Positions 7,905 to 14,519 of a DNA stretch of 64,000 bases are shown here, one piece after another; within the stretch, counting starts at the first letter, position 1, and each line of letters opens with the position of its first letter. Source of the DNA: Streptomyces sp. NBC_00569 (lineage in GTDB: Bacteria; Actinomycetota; Actinomycetes; Streptomycetales; Streptomycetaceae). Below the pieces are notes generated by a model, which worked only from the letters and a program-made list of their open reading frames with translations, had not been told where the DNA came from and made no database searches. The stretch lies in NCBI RefSeq assembly GCF_036345255.1, contig NZ_CP107783.1:6928001-6992000 (forward strand), written 5' to 3'. The position numbers and the translations under genes were made by a program.

Positions 7905-8495
7905 CTAGAAGGGGGCCTCGATGCGGGTCTGGACCTGGGTGTCGCCGGTGGGCGGGTCGACCGGGATCTGGATGCCGAACCCGCCGTCGTCGGAAGTGCC
8001 GCTTTCGTTGACGCCGTCGGGGTCTTCCTGGTGGCGTGTGTCGCTCTGGGCCTGGGTGTCGCCGGTGGGCGGGTCGACCGGGATCTGGATGCCGAACCCG
8101 CCGTCGTCGGAAGTGCCGCTTTCGTTGACGCCGTCAGGGTCTTCCGTGTGGCGCGCGCCGCTGTCGCTGCCACGGTCATGGTCGCGGTCGTAATCGGAAC
8201 CCCAGTGACCGCCGCCCCATTCGTTGACGCCGTCGGGGTTTTCTCCGTGGCGTGTGTCGCTCTGGACCTGGGTGTCGCCGGTGGGCGGGTCGACCGGGAA
8301 CTGGACGCCGAACCCGCCGTCGTCGGAAGTGCCGCTTTCGTTGGCGCCGTCAGGGTCGTCATCCAAGGCGACCGGGCCGTGCTGCAGGGCTACCGGTGCG
8401 GCCATGGCGGTCATGGGCAGTGCCAGGCTGCCGCCGGCCAGTACCGCTGAAGCCGTGACCACCACGAGACGGCGATTCCAGGAACGCTTGGTCAT
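7905..8495 (-). CDS. Secreted DPDG-repeat protein
   Basis: A protein of 196 residues with a clear signal peptide (RRLVVVTASAVLAGGSLALP, cleavage near AMA-AP, residues 30-33). The mature part is built of repeats of about 39 residues: DPDGVNESGTSDDGGFG, then IQIPVDPPTGDTQ, then a QSDTRH linker. There are three good copies; a fourth, between copies one and two, keeps NPDGVNEWG but is replaced by an Asp/Arg/His-rich stretch. The DPDG and SDDGG clusters look like acidic turn or calcium-binding loops, but no known domain is recognised. The Shine-Dalgarno is weak. It sits alone in the island. Function unknown; a cell-surface or ion-binding role is speculation. Confidence 0.7.
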   Translation of the reverse strand: MTKRSWNRRLVVVTASAVLAGGSLALPMTAMAAPVALQHGPVALDDDPDGANESGTSDDGGFGVQFPVDPPTGDTQVQSDTRHGENPDGVNEWGGGHWGSDYDRDHDRGSDSGARHTEDPDGVNESGTSDDGGFGIQIPVDPPTGDTQAQSDTRHQEDPDGVNESGTSDDGGFGIQIPVDPPTGDTQVQTRIEAPF

Positions 8496-9093
8496 CGGAA
8501 TTCTCTATTCGGTATTGTGGGGGTTCCGCATTTGCCCCGCATTGAATTCCGGGATATACGCGGATCCCTGTTTTCCGGGTCCGCCTCGACGCGACCTGCT
8601 TCCAGTGGATCAGGCTGGAAGCCTCTTGGTGCGTCACGACCGGACGTGAATTGACGAGCGAAAAGCCGGCGGCTTGGTGGGTGCTGAGCCGCTCGTTCGC
8701 ACAGCGGAAAACCGTTTCCAAAGGGGTCGGCCCCGATGTCGGGCACCCCTCCTACGGCCAGACGGCAGTTCGTCACACGTCCTCGTGGGTACGGTTCGGA
8801 CGTGGAATGACATGCGCTCCGGCTCTTGATCGCGTCGCGGGCGCGACCGCCCTGTCATCCGAGATCTTCTTGTGCGGCGATTATACCTCCGCTTTACCGG
8901 TTCGATCAGCCGGCCGACCGGCTCTGCCGTCTGTAAAAGCGATGCCATATATGTGACCGGAGATGCAATGAAGAATGGCACATTCGCATCATGGAGGGCA
9001 TTGGGCCATTGGTCGCGGACTGGGCGCCGGCCTATCCGGCGGCCTATTCCCGGCCGCCGAAAGGCGGTGACCCGCAGCCCGGCGGAGCCTCAG
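8496..9093. other. Gene-free stretch near the island's right end
   Basis: It includes AT-richer segments (8505-8560, 8860-8990) that could be promoters for the leftward repeat gene. Several ORFs exist in both strands but none has consistent codon bias. Confidence 0.4.
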
Positions 9094-9258
9094 AACTGCG
9101 ACGGAGCTCTGACGATCGTCACCCTCGCCCAGGAAGTCGGCGCCCCCCGAAACGCACTCACCCATCGCCACCTGGGCCTCAGAAACGACTTCTATGCCCA
9201 GGTCAAAGCACGCGGCCAAATGCCGGACTCCGACCCTCGCCTGCGCAAGCAGATGTCA
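9094..9258 (+). pseudogene. Truncated HTH-like fragment (TnpC/DUF6262-like)
   Basis: The frame reading ALTIVTLAQEVGAPRNALTH followed by RHLGLRNDFYAQVKARG resembles the small helix-turn-helix proteins (TnpC/DUF6262 type) encoded beside paired tyrosine recombinases in actinobacterial elements. It has no credible start, and it is cut off at the glnA2 repeat, where the frame ends five codons later. I read it as the remnant of an integration module at the element's edge. The family match is from memory and is tentative. Confidence 0.4.
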
Positions 9259-9260
9259 GC

Positions 9261-9328
9261 TGGGAGGAGTTGAGTACCGCTCCGAGGCGACCGCGTTCGA
9301 GCTGTGGAAGAACCTGCCGGTGCTGTAA
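9261..9328 (+). pseudogene. glnA2 C-terminal remnant, right copy of the direct repeat (attR-like)
   Basis: It encodes EYRSEATAFELWKNLPVL and a TAA stop, against EYRSEVTAFELRKNLPVL and TAG in intact glnA2. The nucleotide match starts at TGGGAGGAG, is broken by the 5-base insertion TTGAG, and ends at the stop codon. It has no upstream coding context, so it is not a gene. It most likely marks the original chromosomal glnA2 terminus. Confidence 0.8.
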
Positions 9329-9343
9329 GGCACTTGGACCGGA

Positions 9344-9370
9344 GCGGGGCGCGTGACGTGTCCCGCCCCT
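9344..9370 (+). terminator. Hairpin after the displaced glnA2 end
   Basis: GGGGCG at 9346 pairs with CGCCCC at 9364, followed by TTT. It starts 17 bases after the remnant's stop, the position expected for the ancestral glnA2 terminator. Confidence 0.5.
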
Positions 9371-9422
9371 TTGGCGTTGTGCCGGTCGCTACCGTGGTCG
9401 GGGAGCGAGAAGGGAGCGCATC

Positions 9423-9671
9423 ATGGCCGAGCCGCTCAAGACCCTCGTCGACGGGGTCGAGGTCGAGGTGCCCAACAGCATCCCCGCCATCCGCGAGGCC
9501 CTGCCGGAGAACCGGCGCGACGAGTTCGACCGGGAGATCAACGCGGCCGGGGTGCACGAGATCCACGCCGTGATGCGCCACTGGATGCTGGAGGCCGTGC
9601 CCGACCCGGCCGCCGACGCCATCATGGACCGGCTCGCCCGCGAGGAAGCGGAGAGGGCCGGAGCCGCGTGA
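9423..9671 (+). CDS. Small DUF6247-like protein, possible antitoxin
   Basis: A protein of 82 residues, MAEPLKTLVDGVEVEVPNSI onward, with a pattern IPAIREALPENRRDEFDREI that resembles the small DUF6247 proteins. The end is helical and acidic (DRLAREEAERAGAA). GAAGGGAGCGC precedes the ATG. Its stop overlaps the GTG of the next gene (GTGA), so the two are co-translated. A short acidic protein followed by a short basic RelE/ParE-like one is the usual layout of a type II toxin-antitoxin pair, but neither protein is a clear match to a characterised toxin family. Confidence 0.72.
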   Translation: MAEPLKTLVDGVEVEVPNSIPAIREALPENRRDEFDREINAAGVHEIHAVMRHWMLEAVPDPAADAIMDRLAREEAERAGAA

Positions 9672-9928
9672 GCCATCGTCATCGTCGCCGCCACCGCATC
9701 GCGTACGCGCCGCCCGCCGACGACACCCTCGCGAAGATGGCGGGACCCGTGCCGTTCAGGGCGGAGCTGGAACGCACCCTCGGCGTCGACCCGTACGGAC
9801 ACGGGTCCCTCCCCATCGGCCGGTGGGCGGACCGCAGGGAGGCGACCGTGCGCGGCGTCATCGTCCGGTACTACGTCTCCGGGTCGATCCTGGTCGTGAC
9901 GGTGGTGCGGCTGATCCCGGAGCCGTGA
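9668..9928 (+). CDS. Small RelE/ParE-like protein, possible toxin partner
   Basis: A protein of 86 residues starting with GTG inside the stop of the preceding gene. It is basic at the N-terminus (SHRHRRRHR). The second half, ADRREATVRGVIVRYYVSGS then ILVVTVVRLI, follows the beta-strand pattern of the RelE fold (arginine-rich strand, VRYYV, then a hydrophobic last strand). Pairing with the upstream gene supports a toxin-antitoxin-like module, although a housekeeping role is equally possible because the pair seems conserved at this place in Streptomyces (from memory). Confidence 0.65.
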   Translation: MSHRHRRRHRIAYAPPADDTLAKMAGPVPFRAELERTLGVDPYGHGSLPIGRWADRREATVRGVIVRYYVSGSILVVTVVRLIPEP

Positions 9929-9934
9929 GCCGGG

Positions 9935-10369
9935 TCAGCCCCGGTGCTGTTCGCTCAGCAGCTCGTGCAGCGGCTGCGTGGCACGCTTGCGGTACTCCTG
10001 GATCGCCCAGCCGTTGCCGTCCGGGTCGGTGAAGTACATGAACGTGCCGCCGTCGTCCGGCGCGTACTGCTGGGGCTCCGACACGTCGAGGCCACGCGCC
10101 GTCAGTTCCGCGTGGGCCGCCTTGATGTCCGCGACCACGAGCTGCAGGCCGTGGTATGTGCCCGGCTGCGGGGTGCCCGTGGGGTTCGGGACGCCCTCGG
10201 CGAGTGTCACCGAACAGCCGGAGCCGGGCGGGGTGAGCTGGACGATCCGGACGCCCGGCATCACCTCGCGGTCCACGTCGACGCCGAATCCGACCTTGTT
10301 CGTGTAGAAGTCCTTCGCCCGGTCCAGGTCCGAGACGGGCAGTTGAATCACTTCCAGGGTCATGTCCAT
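9935..10369 (-). CDS. VOC (glyoxalase/bleomycin-resistance) family protein, copy 1
   Basis: A protein of 144 residues beginning MDMTLEVIQLPVSDLDRAKD, with the two babba halves of a vicinal-oxygen-chelate domain (FYTNKVGFGVDVD, then FMYFTDPDGNGWAIQEY at the C-terminus). The DPDGNGW motif is typical of glyoxalase-like proteins. The substrate is unknown. It is a close paralogue of the protein at 13781-14212; both share VDxxVxxGVRIVQLTPPGS. It overlaps nothing and is transcribed leftward; a 65-base gap separates it from the TolB-like gene, so it could be cotranscribed. Confidence 0.92.
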   Translation of the reverse strand: MDMTLEVIQLPVSDLDRAKDFYTNKVGFGVDVDREVMPGVRIVQLTPPGSGCSVTLAEGVPNPTGTPQPGTYHGLQLVVADIKAAHAELTARGLDVSEPQQYAPDDGGTFMYFTDPDGNGWAIQEYRKRATQPLHELLSEQHRG

Positions 10370-10434
10370 CGCCCCAGCCTTGCGGGTCGTGGGCCCGCCT
10401 GCCACCTGTATGCGCGGTTCCGGATCGCGGCCCG

Positions 10435-11466
10435 TCACAGGTACGCCGGTGACACCGCGGCCTTTGTGAGGCGGTGCGGAGCGCCTGTGCCGTCCGCCGG
10501 GACGGTGTAGAGGTCCGCGCCGTAGTCGCCGGGCAGCGCGTACGTGAGCGTGTGTGCGTCGCTCCAGACCGCCTGGTCGTCGACGCTGCGCGTCTCCGCC
10601 AGAGGCGTCTCGTGGAGCGTGCGCAGGTCGAGTACGTACAGCCGCCAAGGGGCGTCCACGGAAAGGCCCTTCACGCGCTTCTTGTACGCGATGCGGGTGC
10701 CGTCGGGGGAGAGGGACGGGCACTCGACGTTCTGGTGGACGGTGGTCAGCGTCCGGGTGCGCAGATCGCCCCGTACGAGGTAGGTCTTCCCGTGCGTCGC
10801 GAGCGTCGCGTAGAAGTGGCGGTCGTCCGCCGCGAACGTGATGCCCCAGAAGTTGATGTCCGCCGCGCGGTAGGTCCGGCCGTCCTTGACGACCCGGAAG
10901 TCCTCGAGCGTCGGCGTGAGGTGACCCGTGCGGGTGTCCACGATCGCCGCGCGCGTCGAGAAGTTCGTGCCCGCGTAACTGTCGCCGCCCACGAACACCG
11001 TCCACGCCGCGTACCGCCCGCTCGGCGACACGCGGGCGCGGGACGGGATGCCCGGCAGCGCGTAGTGGGCCTTCTCCTTGAGCCGCGCGTCCAGGACGTG
11101 CGCCGTGTACGTGTCCTGCATCGCGCCCCGTTCGGCCCGCAGGCAGACGGCCGTGCCCGAAGCGGCGTAGAACCGCAGGCACTTGACGCCCGACGCGGTG
11201 CGGGGCGCGTCCGGGCGGCCCGCCGGGACCGTGGTGAGCTCGTCCCGGTGGGGGCCCCACGCCATGTTGCGGAAGACGAGGTGGCGGGGAGCCCCGCTGG
11301 CCTCGGCCGGCAGGGTCACCCGGCCCGCCGTGACCATCGGGCCGCCCGCGTGCGCCTCGTTCCTGCGGTCGGCGCGCGCCGCCGCGTGCCGGACCGAGGC
11401 GGTCGCGACGGCCGCCAGGGCGATGACCACGGCGACGAGAACGAGCAGCCTGTTACGTGTCGTCAT
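10435..11466 (-). CDS. TolB-like beta-propeller protein, membrane-anchored
   Basis: A protein of 343 residues. The ATG overlaps the stop of the MFS gene (ATGA), so it is the last gene of a coupled three-gene operon. An N-terminal helix (LLVLVAVVIALAAVATASV) anchors or exports it. The rest has WD40/PD40-like repeats typical of TolB propellers: SPSGRYAAWTVF, FAADDRHFYATL, SLSPDGTRIAYKKR, and WSDAHTLTYALPGDYGADLY. No catalytic residues are visible. Linked with a transporter and a phosphoesterase, it may be an extracytoplasmic sensor or binding protein; this is inference. Confidence 0.85.
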   Translation of the reverse strand: MTTRNRLLVLVAVVIALAAVATASVRHAAARADRRNEAHAGGPMVTAGRVTLPAEASGAPRHLVFRNMAWGPHRDELTTVPAGRPDAPRTASGVKCLRFYAASGTAVCLRAERGAMQDTYTAHVLDARLKEKAHYALPGIPSRARVSPSGRYAAWTVFVGGDSYAGTNFSTRAAIVDTRTGHLTPTLEDFRVVKDGRTYRAADINFWGITFAADDRHFYATLATHGKTYLVRGDLRTRTLTTVHQNVECPSLSPDGTRIAYKKRVKGLSVDAPWRLYVLDLRTLHETPLAETRSVDDQAVWSDAHTLTYALPGDYGADLYTVPADGTGAPHRLTKAAVSPAYL

Positions 11467-12791
11467 GCGGGTACTACCTCCGCGGGGGTGGGAGCTGTGG
11501 GCCGGAAGGCGTACGCCACCGCCGCGCCCGCCGCCAGCGCGACCGTGGCCGCGCCCAGAGCGGTGCGGTCGCCCCACGCCGTCCAGGCGGCGCCGAAGCC
11601 GATCGAGCAGACGAAGCGCGCCAGCGCCTGGCCGGTCTGGACGACGGCGAGCCCCGACGAGCGCAGTTCCTGGGGGATGGCGGTGGAGGCCGCCGCCATC
11701 AGGACGCCGTCCGTCGCCGCGTAGAAGCAGCCGTGCAGCGCCAGGACCGCGTACGGCAGGGCGGAGCCGTGCCACGGGGAGAGCAGCAGGCCGTACGCGG
11801 CGAGGAGCGCGGCGTGGCCGGCGAGGAACACGCGCCAGCTGCCGAGGCGGTCCGCGAGCCGCCCCAGGGGCGCCGCCAGGAGCAGGAACGCGGCCGCCGT
11901 GCCCAGGGGGAGCAGCGCGAACCACTGGTCGGGGACGCCCAGGCGGCGCTGGAGAAGCAGGTAGATGAAGGAGTCGCTGACCGTGGCGAGGCCGAGGAGC
12001 AGGGCGCAGACCGTGGTGCGGCGCACTTCGCGGCGGCGCAGGAGAGCGAGCGCGGACCGGAAGGTGGGGAGCGCGGGTGCGGGGCGGCTGTCCTCGGCGG
12101 TCTCCAGCGCGGGTGCGGGGCGGCTGTCCTCGGCGGTCACCTGCTCGGCTCCGTGCCGGCGGGGGACGAAGAGCAGCAGGACCAGTACGCCCAGTGCCGC
12201 GACGCAGAAGCTGACGGTGAAGACCGCGTCGTAGCCGTCCGTCGTCGCGCGCAGGATCAGGAAGGCGGCGAGGGGGCCGAGGAGGGCGCCCGTCGTGTCC
12301 ATCGCCCGGTGCACGCCGAAGGCCCTGCCGCGGGTGGCCGGGGTGCTGCTCAGGGAGATCAGGGCGTCCCGCGGAGCCGTGCGCAGCCCCTTCCCGGTGC
12401 GGTCGGCCGCCAGGACCATGCCGATGGTGGGCAGAGTGGCGGCCAGCAGGAGCAGGGGCTTGCAGAGCGCCGACAGCCCGTAGCCGAACAGGGCGACACT
12501 CTTGTGGCGGCCGCCTCCCCGGTCCGCGAAGTGGCCGCCGACGAGGCGCACCAGCGCCGAGAAGCCGTTGTAGACGCCGTCCAGGAGGCCGAAGCCGAGG
12601 GGGGAGAGACCGAGTCCCGCGACGAGGTAGAGCGGCAGGACGGCCGTGACCATCTCGGAGGAGACGTCGGTGATCAGGCTGACCGAGCCGAGGGCCAGGA
12701 CCGTGGGGGCGATCGCGGTGCCGCGCCGCCCGGCCGGTGGCCGGGCGGCGGGTTCCGCGGACGCCGCGGCGCGGCTGTCCGCTACGTACAT
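11463..12791 (-). CDS. MFS transporter
   Basis: A protein of 442 residues with about 12 transmembrane helices. The classic MFS loop after helix two is present (GGHFADRGGGRHKSVALFGYG), and AADRTGKGLRTAPRDALIS is characteristic of a subgroup of actinobacterial exporters. The central cytoplasmic loop carries a 12-residue tandem duplication, AEDSRPAPALET repeated, encoded by a 36-base direct repeat at 12071-12138. It starts 1 base after the phosphoesterase stop and ends in a 4-base overlap with the TolB-like gene. Substrate unknown. Confidence 0.93.
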   Translation of the reverse strand: MYVADSRAAASAEPAARPPAGRRGTAIAPTVLALGSVSLITDVSSEMVTAVLPLYLVAGLGLSPLGFGLLDGVYNGFSALVRLVGGHFADRGGGRHKSVALFGYGLSALCKPLLLLAATLPTIGMVLAADRTGKGLRTAPRDALISLSSTPATRGRAFGVHRAMDTTGALLGPLAAFLILRATTDGYDAVFTVSFCVAALGVLVLLLFVPRRHGAEQVTAEDSRPAPALETAEDSRPAPALPTFRSALALLRRREVRRTTVCALLLGLATVSDSFIYLLLQRRLGVPDQWFALLPLGTAAAFLLLAAPLGRLADRLGSWRVFLAGHAALLAAYGLLLSPWHGSALPYAVLALHGCFYAATDGVLMAAASTAIPQELRSSGLAVVQTGQALARFVCSIGFGAAWTAWGDRTALGAATVALAAGAAVAYAFRPTAPTPAEVVPA

Positions 12792-12792
12792 G

Positions 12793-13680
12793 TCAGGACG
12801 TCCAGATGCCCGTGATGTCCTTGCCCGACGCCGCGTTGCCCGCGTGCGGGAGGCCGTGCATGTCCTCGATCGTGCGCAGGACGTCGTAGTGGTTGTAGGT
12901 GGTCGCCGAGGTGGCGCCCGGGGTGACCTGCTGGCCGTAGAGGACCGTCGGGATCTTGTTGCCGGCCAGGCGGTTGTCCTCGTCGAAGGTGACGACGAGC
13001 AGGCTGTTGTGCGTCTTCGCCCAGGTCGCGTAGGCGGAAAGGTTGTTCTTCAGCCAGGTGTCACCGGTCGACACCGAGCAGTCGTGCATGTCGCTGCACA
13101 GGTCGGGGACCACGAAGGAGACCTGGGGGAGCGTCGAGTAGTCCGAGGGGAACTGCGCGAACGTCTTCGCCGTGGAGGTGGGGACGTTGCTGAACCCGAA
13201 CCACGGGTTGTGCTTGCGCGCGTAGTCGCCGGACGAGCAGGTGGTCGAACCCTGGCTCGGCAGGCCCTCGTTGTAGCTGCCCCAGGTCTTGCCGGCGGCG
13301 ATCAGCTCGGAGGCCAGGTTGGGCTGCGAGGAGAAGCCGGGCGTGTAGCAGCTGTCGTCCGTGATGCCCTGGGTGGCGCCCGAGAACAGCGCGAAGTAGT
13401 TCGGCTGGCTCGGGTGCGTCAGCGCGTACGAGGCCGAGAGGCCGGCGCCGTTCGTCTTGAGGCTGTTGATGTACGGGGCGCTGGAGGAGCCGATCACCTG
13501 GTTGTAGGCGTGGTTCTCGAAGACCACGACCACGGTGTGGTCCGGGGTGGGGACGCCCGCCGCGGCCTGCGCGGACGAGCCGCCCACACCGGACCAGAGC
13601 GCGACCGCGGCGGCGGTCAGGGCGAAGGCCGACGCGAGCGCCGCGGTGCGGCCGCGTCGGAACAGTGATCTGCCAAGCAC
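12793..13680 (-). CDS. Secreted acid phosphatase / phosphoesterase family protein
   Basis: A protein of 295 residues with a signal peptide (RTAALASAFALTAAAVALW, cleavage near AQAAAG). The phosphoesterase family (alkaline-phosphatase superfamily, phospholipase C-like) is recognised from DHTVVVVFENHAYNQVIGS at the N-terminus, HPSQPNYFALFSG (metal and nucleophile region), VPDLCSDMHDCS, and VVTFDEDN near the C-terminus. It would hydrolyse phosphate mono- or diesters outside the cell. It is the first gene of an operon with the MFS and TolB-like genes, so uptake or export of a phosphorylated compound is possible but not shown. Confidence 0.9.
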   Translation of the reverse strand: MLGRSLFRRGRTAALASAFALTAAAVALWSGVGGSSAQAAAGVPTPDHTVVVVFENHAYNQVIGSSSAPYINSLKTNGAGLSASYALTHPSQPNYFALFSGATQGITDDSCYTPGFSSQPNLASELIAAGKTWGSYNEGLPSQGSTTCSSGDYARKHNPWFGFSNVPTSTAKTFAQFPSDYSTLPQVSFVVPDLCSDMHDCSVSTGDTWLKNNLSAYATWAKTHNSLLVVTFDEDNRLAGNKIPTVLYGQQVTPGATSATTYNHYDVLRTIEDMHGLPHAGNAASGKDITGIWTS

Positions 13681-13780
13681 GTGAGACCTCCGGTGGGGGG
13701 AGAGACGGCGGCGGTGCGGCTAGAGCATGCACACGCCAAGATGCCCCTGTCCCACGCACATGTGAAGGGCGGGTGAACCC

Positions 13781-14212
13781 TCAGCGCTCCGAGAGTGGGG
13801 CCGGCGCCTGCTGCACCGTCCAGCCGTTGCCGTCCGGGTCGGCGAAGAACATGAACGAGTTCCACACGTCACCGGGCCCGTCCTCCCAGCCCTTGGCGCC
13901 CACGTGCTGCACCGGGCTCACGTCCACGCCCCGTTCCAGCAGCTCGGCCCGTGCCGCGTCGATGTCCGTCACGCACATCTGGATGCCGGTCAGCGACCCC
14001 GGCAGCATCGCCCGCTGCCCCGGCGCGCCCGGCAGGCCCTGCTCCAGGGCGATCGAACAGCGCGACCCGGGCGGCGTCAGCTGCACGATACGGACGCCCT
14101 CCGTGACGACCTGGTCCACGTCGACCTTGAAGCCGAGCCCGTTCGTGTAGAAGTCCTTCGCCCGGTCGACGTCCGACACGGGCACGACGACCACTTCGAG
14201 GGTCCAGTCCAT
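13781..14212 (-). CDS. VOC (glyoxalase/bleomycin-resistance) family protein, copy 2
   Basis: A protein of 143 residues starting MDWTLEVVVVPVSDVDRAKD, preceded by GGGAG. It shows the same VOC halves as the copy at 9935-10369 and is about 55% identical to it by eye, with FMFFADPDGNGWTVQQ at the C-terminus. An extra AKGWEDGPGDVWNS segment lies before the last strand. The two paralogues bracket the phosphoesterase-MFS-TolB operon. It is divergent from glnE. Substrate unknown. Confidence 0.92.
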   Translation of the reverse strand: MDWTLEVVVVPVSDVDRAKDFYTNGLGFKVDVDQVVTEGVRIVQLTPPGSRCSIALEQGLPGAPGQRAMLPGSLTGIQMCVTDIDAARAELLERGVDVSPVQHVGAKGWEDGPGDVWNSFMFFADPDGNGWTVQQAPAPLSER

Positions 14213-14321
14213 GGGTGCTCCCTTTCCGGCTGCGGTTTTCGACTGCGTTCTCGGACGTGAGCGTGTGCCGGCCGCGCGAAGCGCCGCCGCCCGTCCGGCC
14301 GTACGGAGCACCGGCCGTCAA

Positions 14322-14380
14322 CTCAGGGCCTTTCGTGTGGAACGGGCCGGGCTCGTCCGTTCCACACGAAAGGCCCTGAG
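14322..14380. repeat. 24-base perfect inverted repeat between VOC copy 2 and glnE
   Basis: Arms 14322-14345 and 14357-14380 are perfectly complementary with an 11-base loop. The genes on both sides point away from it, so it cannot be a normal convergent terminator. It lies 140 bases before glnE within a 307-base gap that holds no gene. It may act as an insulator, a leader structure in the glnE transcript, or a protein-binding palindrome. Confidence 0.75.
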
Positions 14381-14519
14381 CCAGAGGTTCCGCATTCGTC
14401 ATGATCCGCCCCCCGCTCTCCCGATGCTCCCGTCAAAGGGCAGACCCCGCACGCGGGCGGAACTCACCGGCGAAGCCTTAGGCTCTGGACCAGTGCGTGA
14501 ACGAACAGGAGGCCGTTCG

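Larger units (their letters stand above)
4819..9328. mobile_element. Genomic island inserted at the 3' end of glnA2
   Basis: About 4.5 kb lies between two copies of the glnA2 3' end. Its contents look accessory: a tandem-repeat YVTN propeller, an orphan membrane protein, a secreted repeat protein, long gene-free stretches and a truncated HTH-like gene at the right boundary. Core synteny resumes directly after 9328 with a small conserved gene pair. No integrase or transposase gene is intact inside, so the island seems immobile now. The duplicated ends are seen directly; integration is inferred. Confidence 0.6.
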
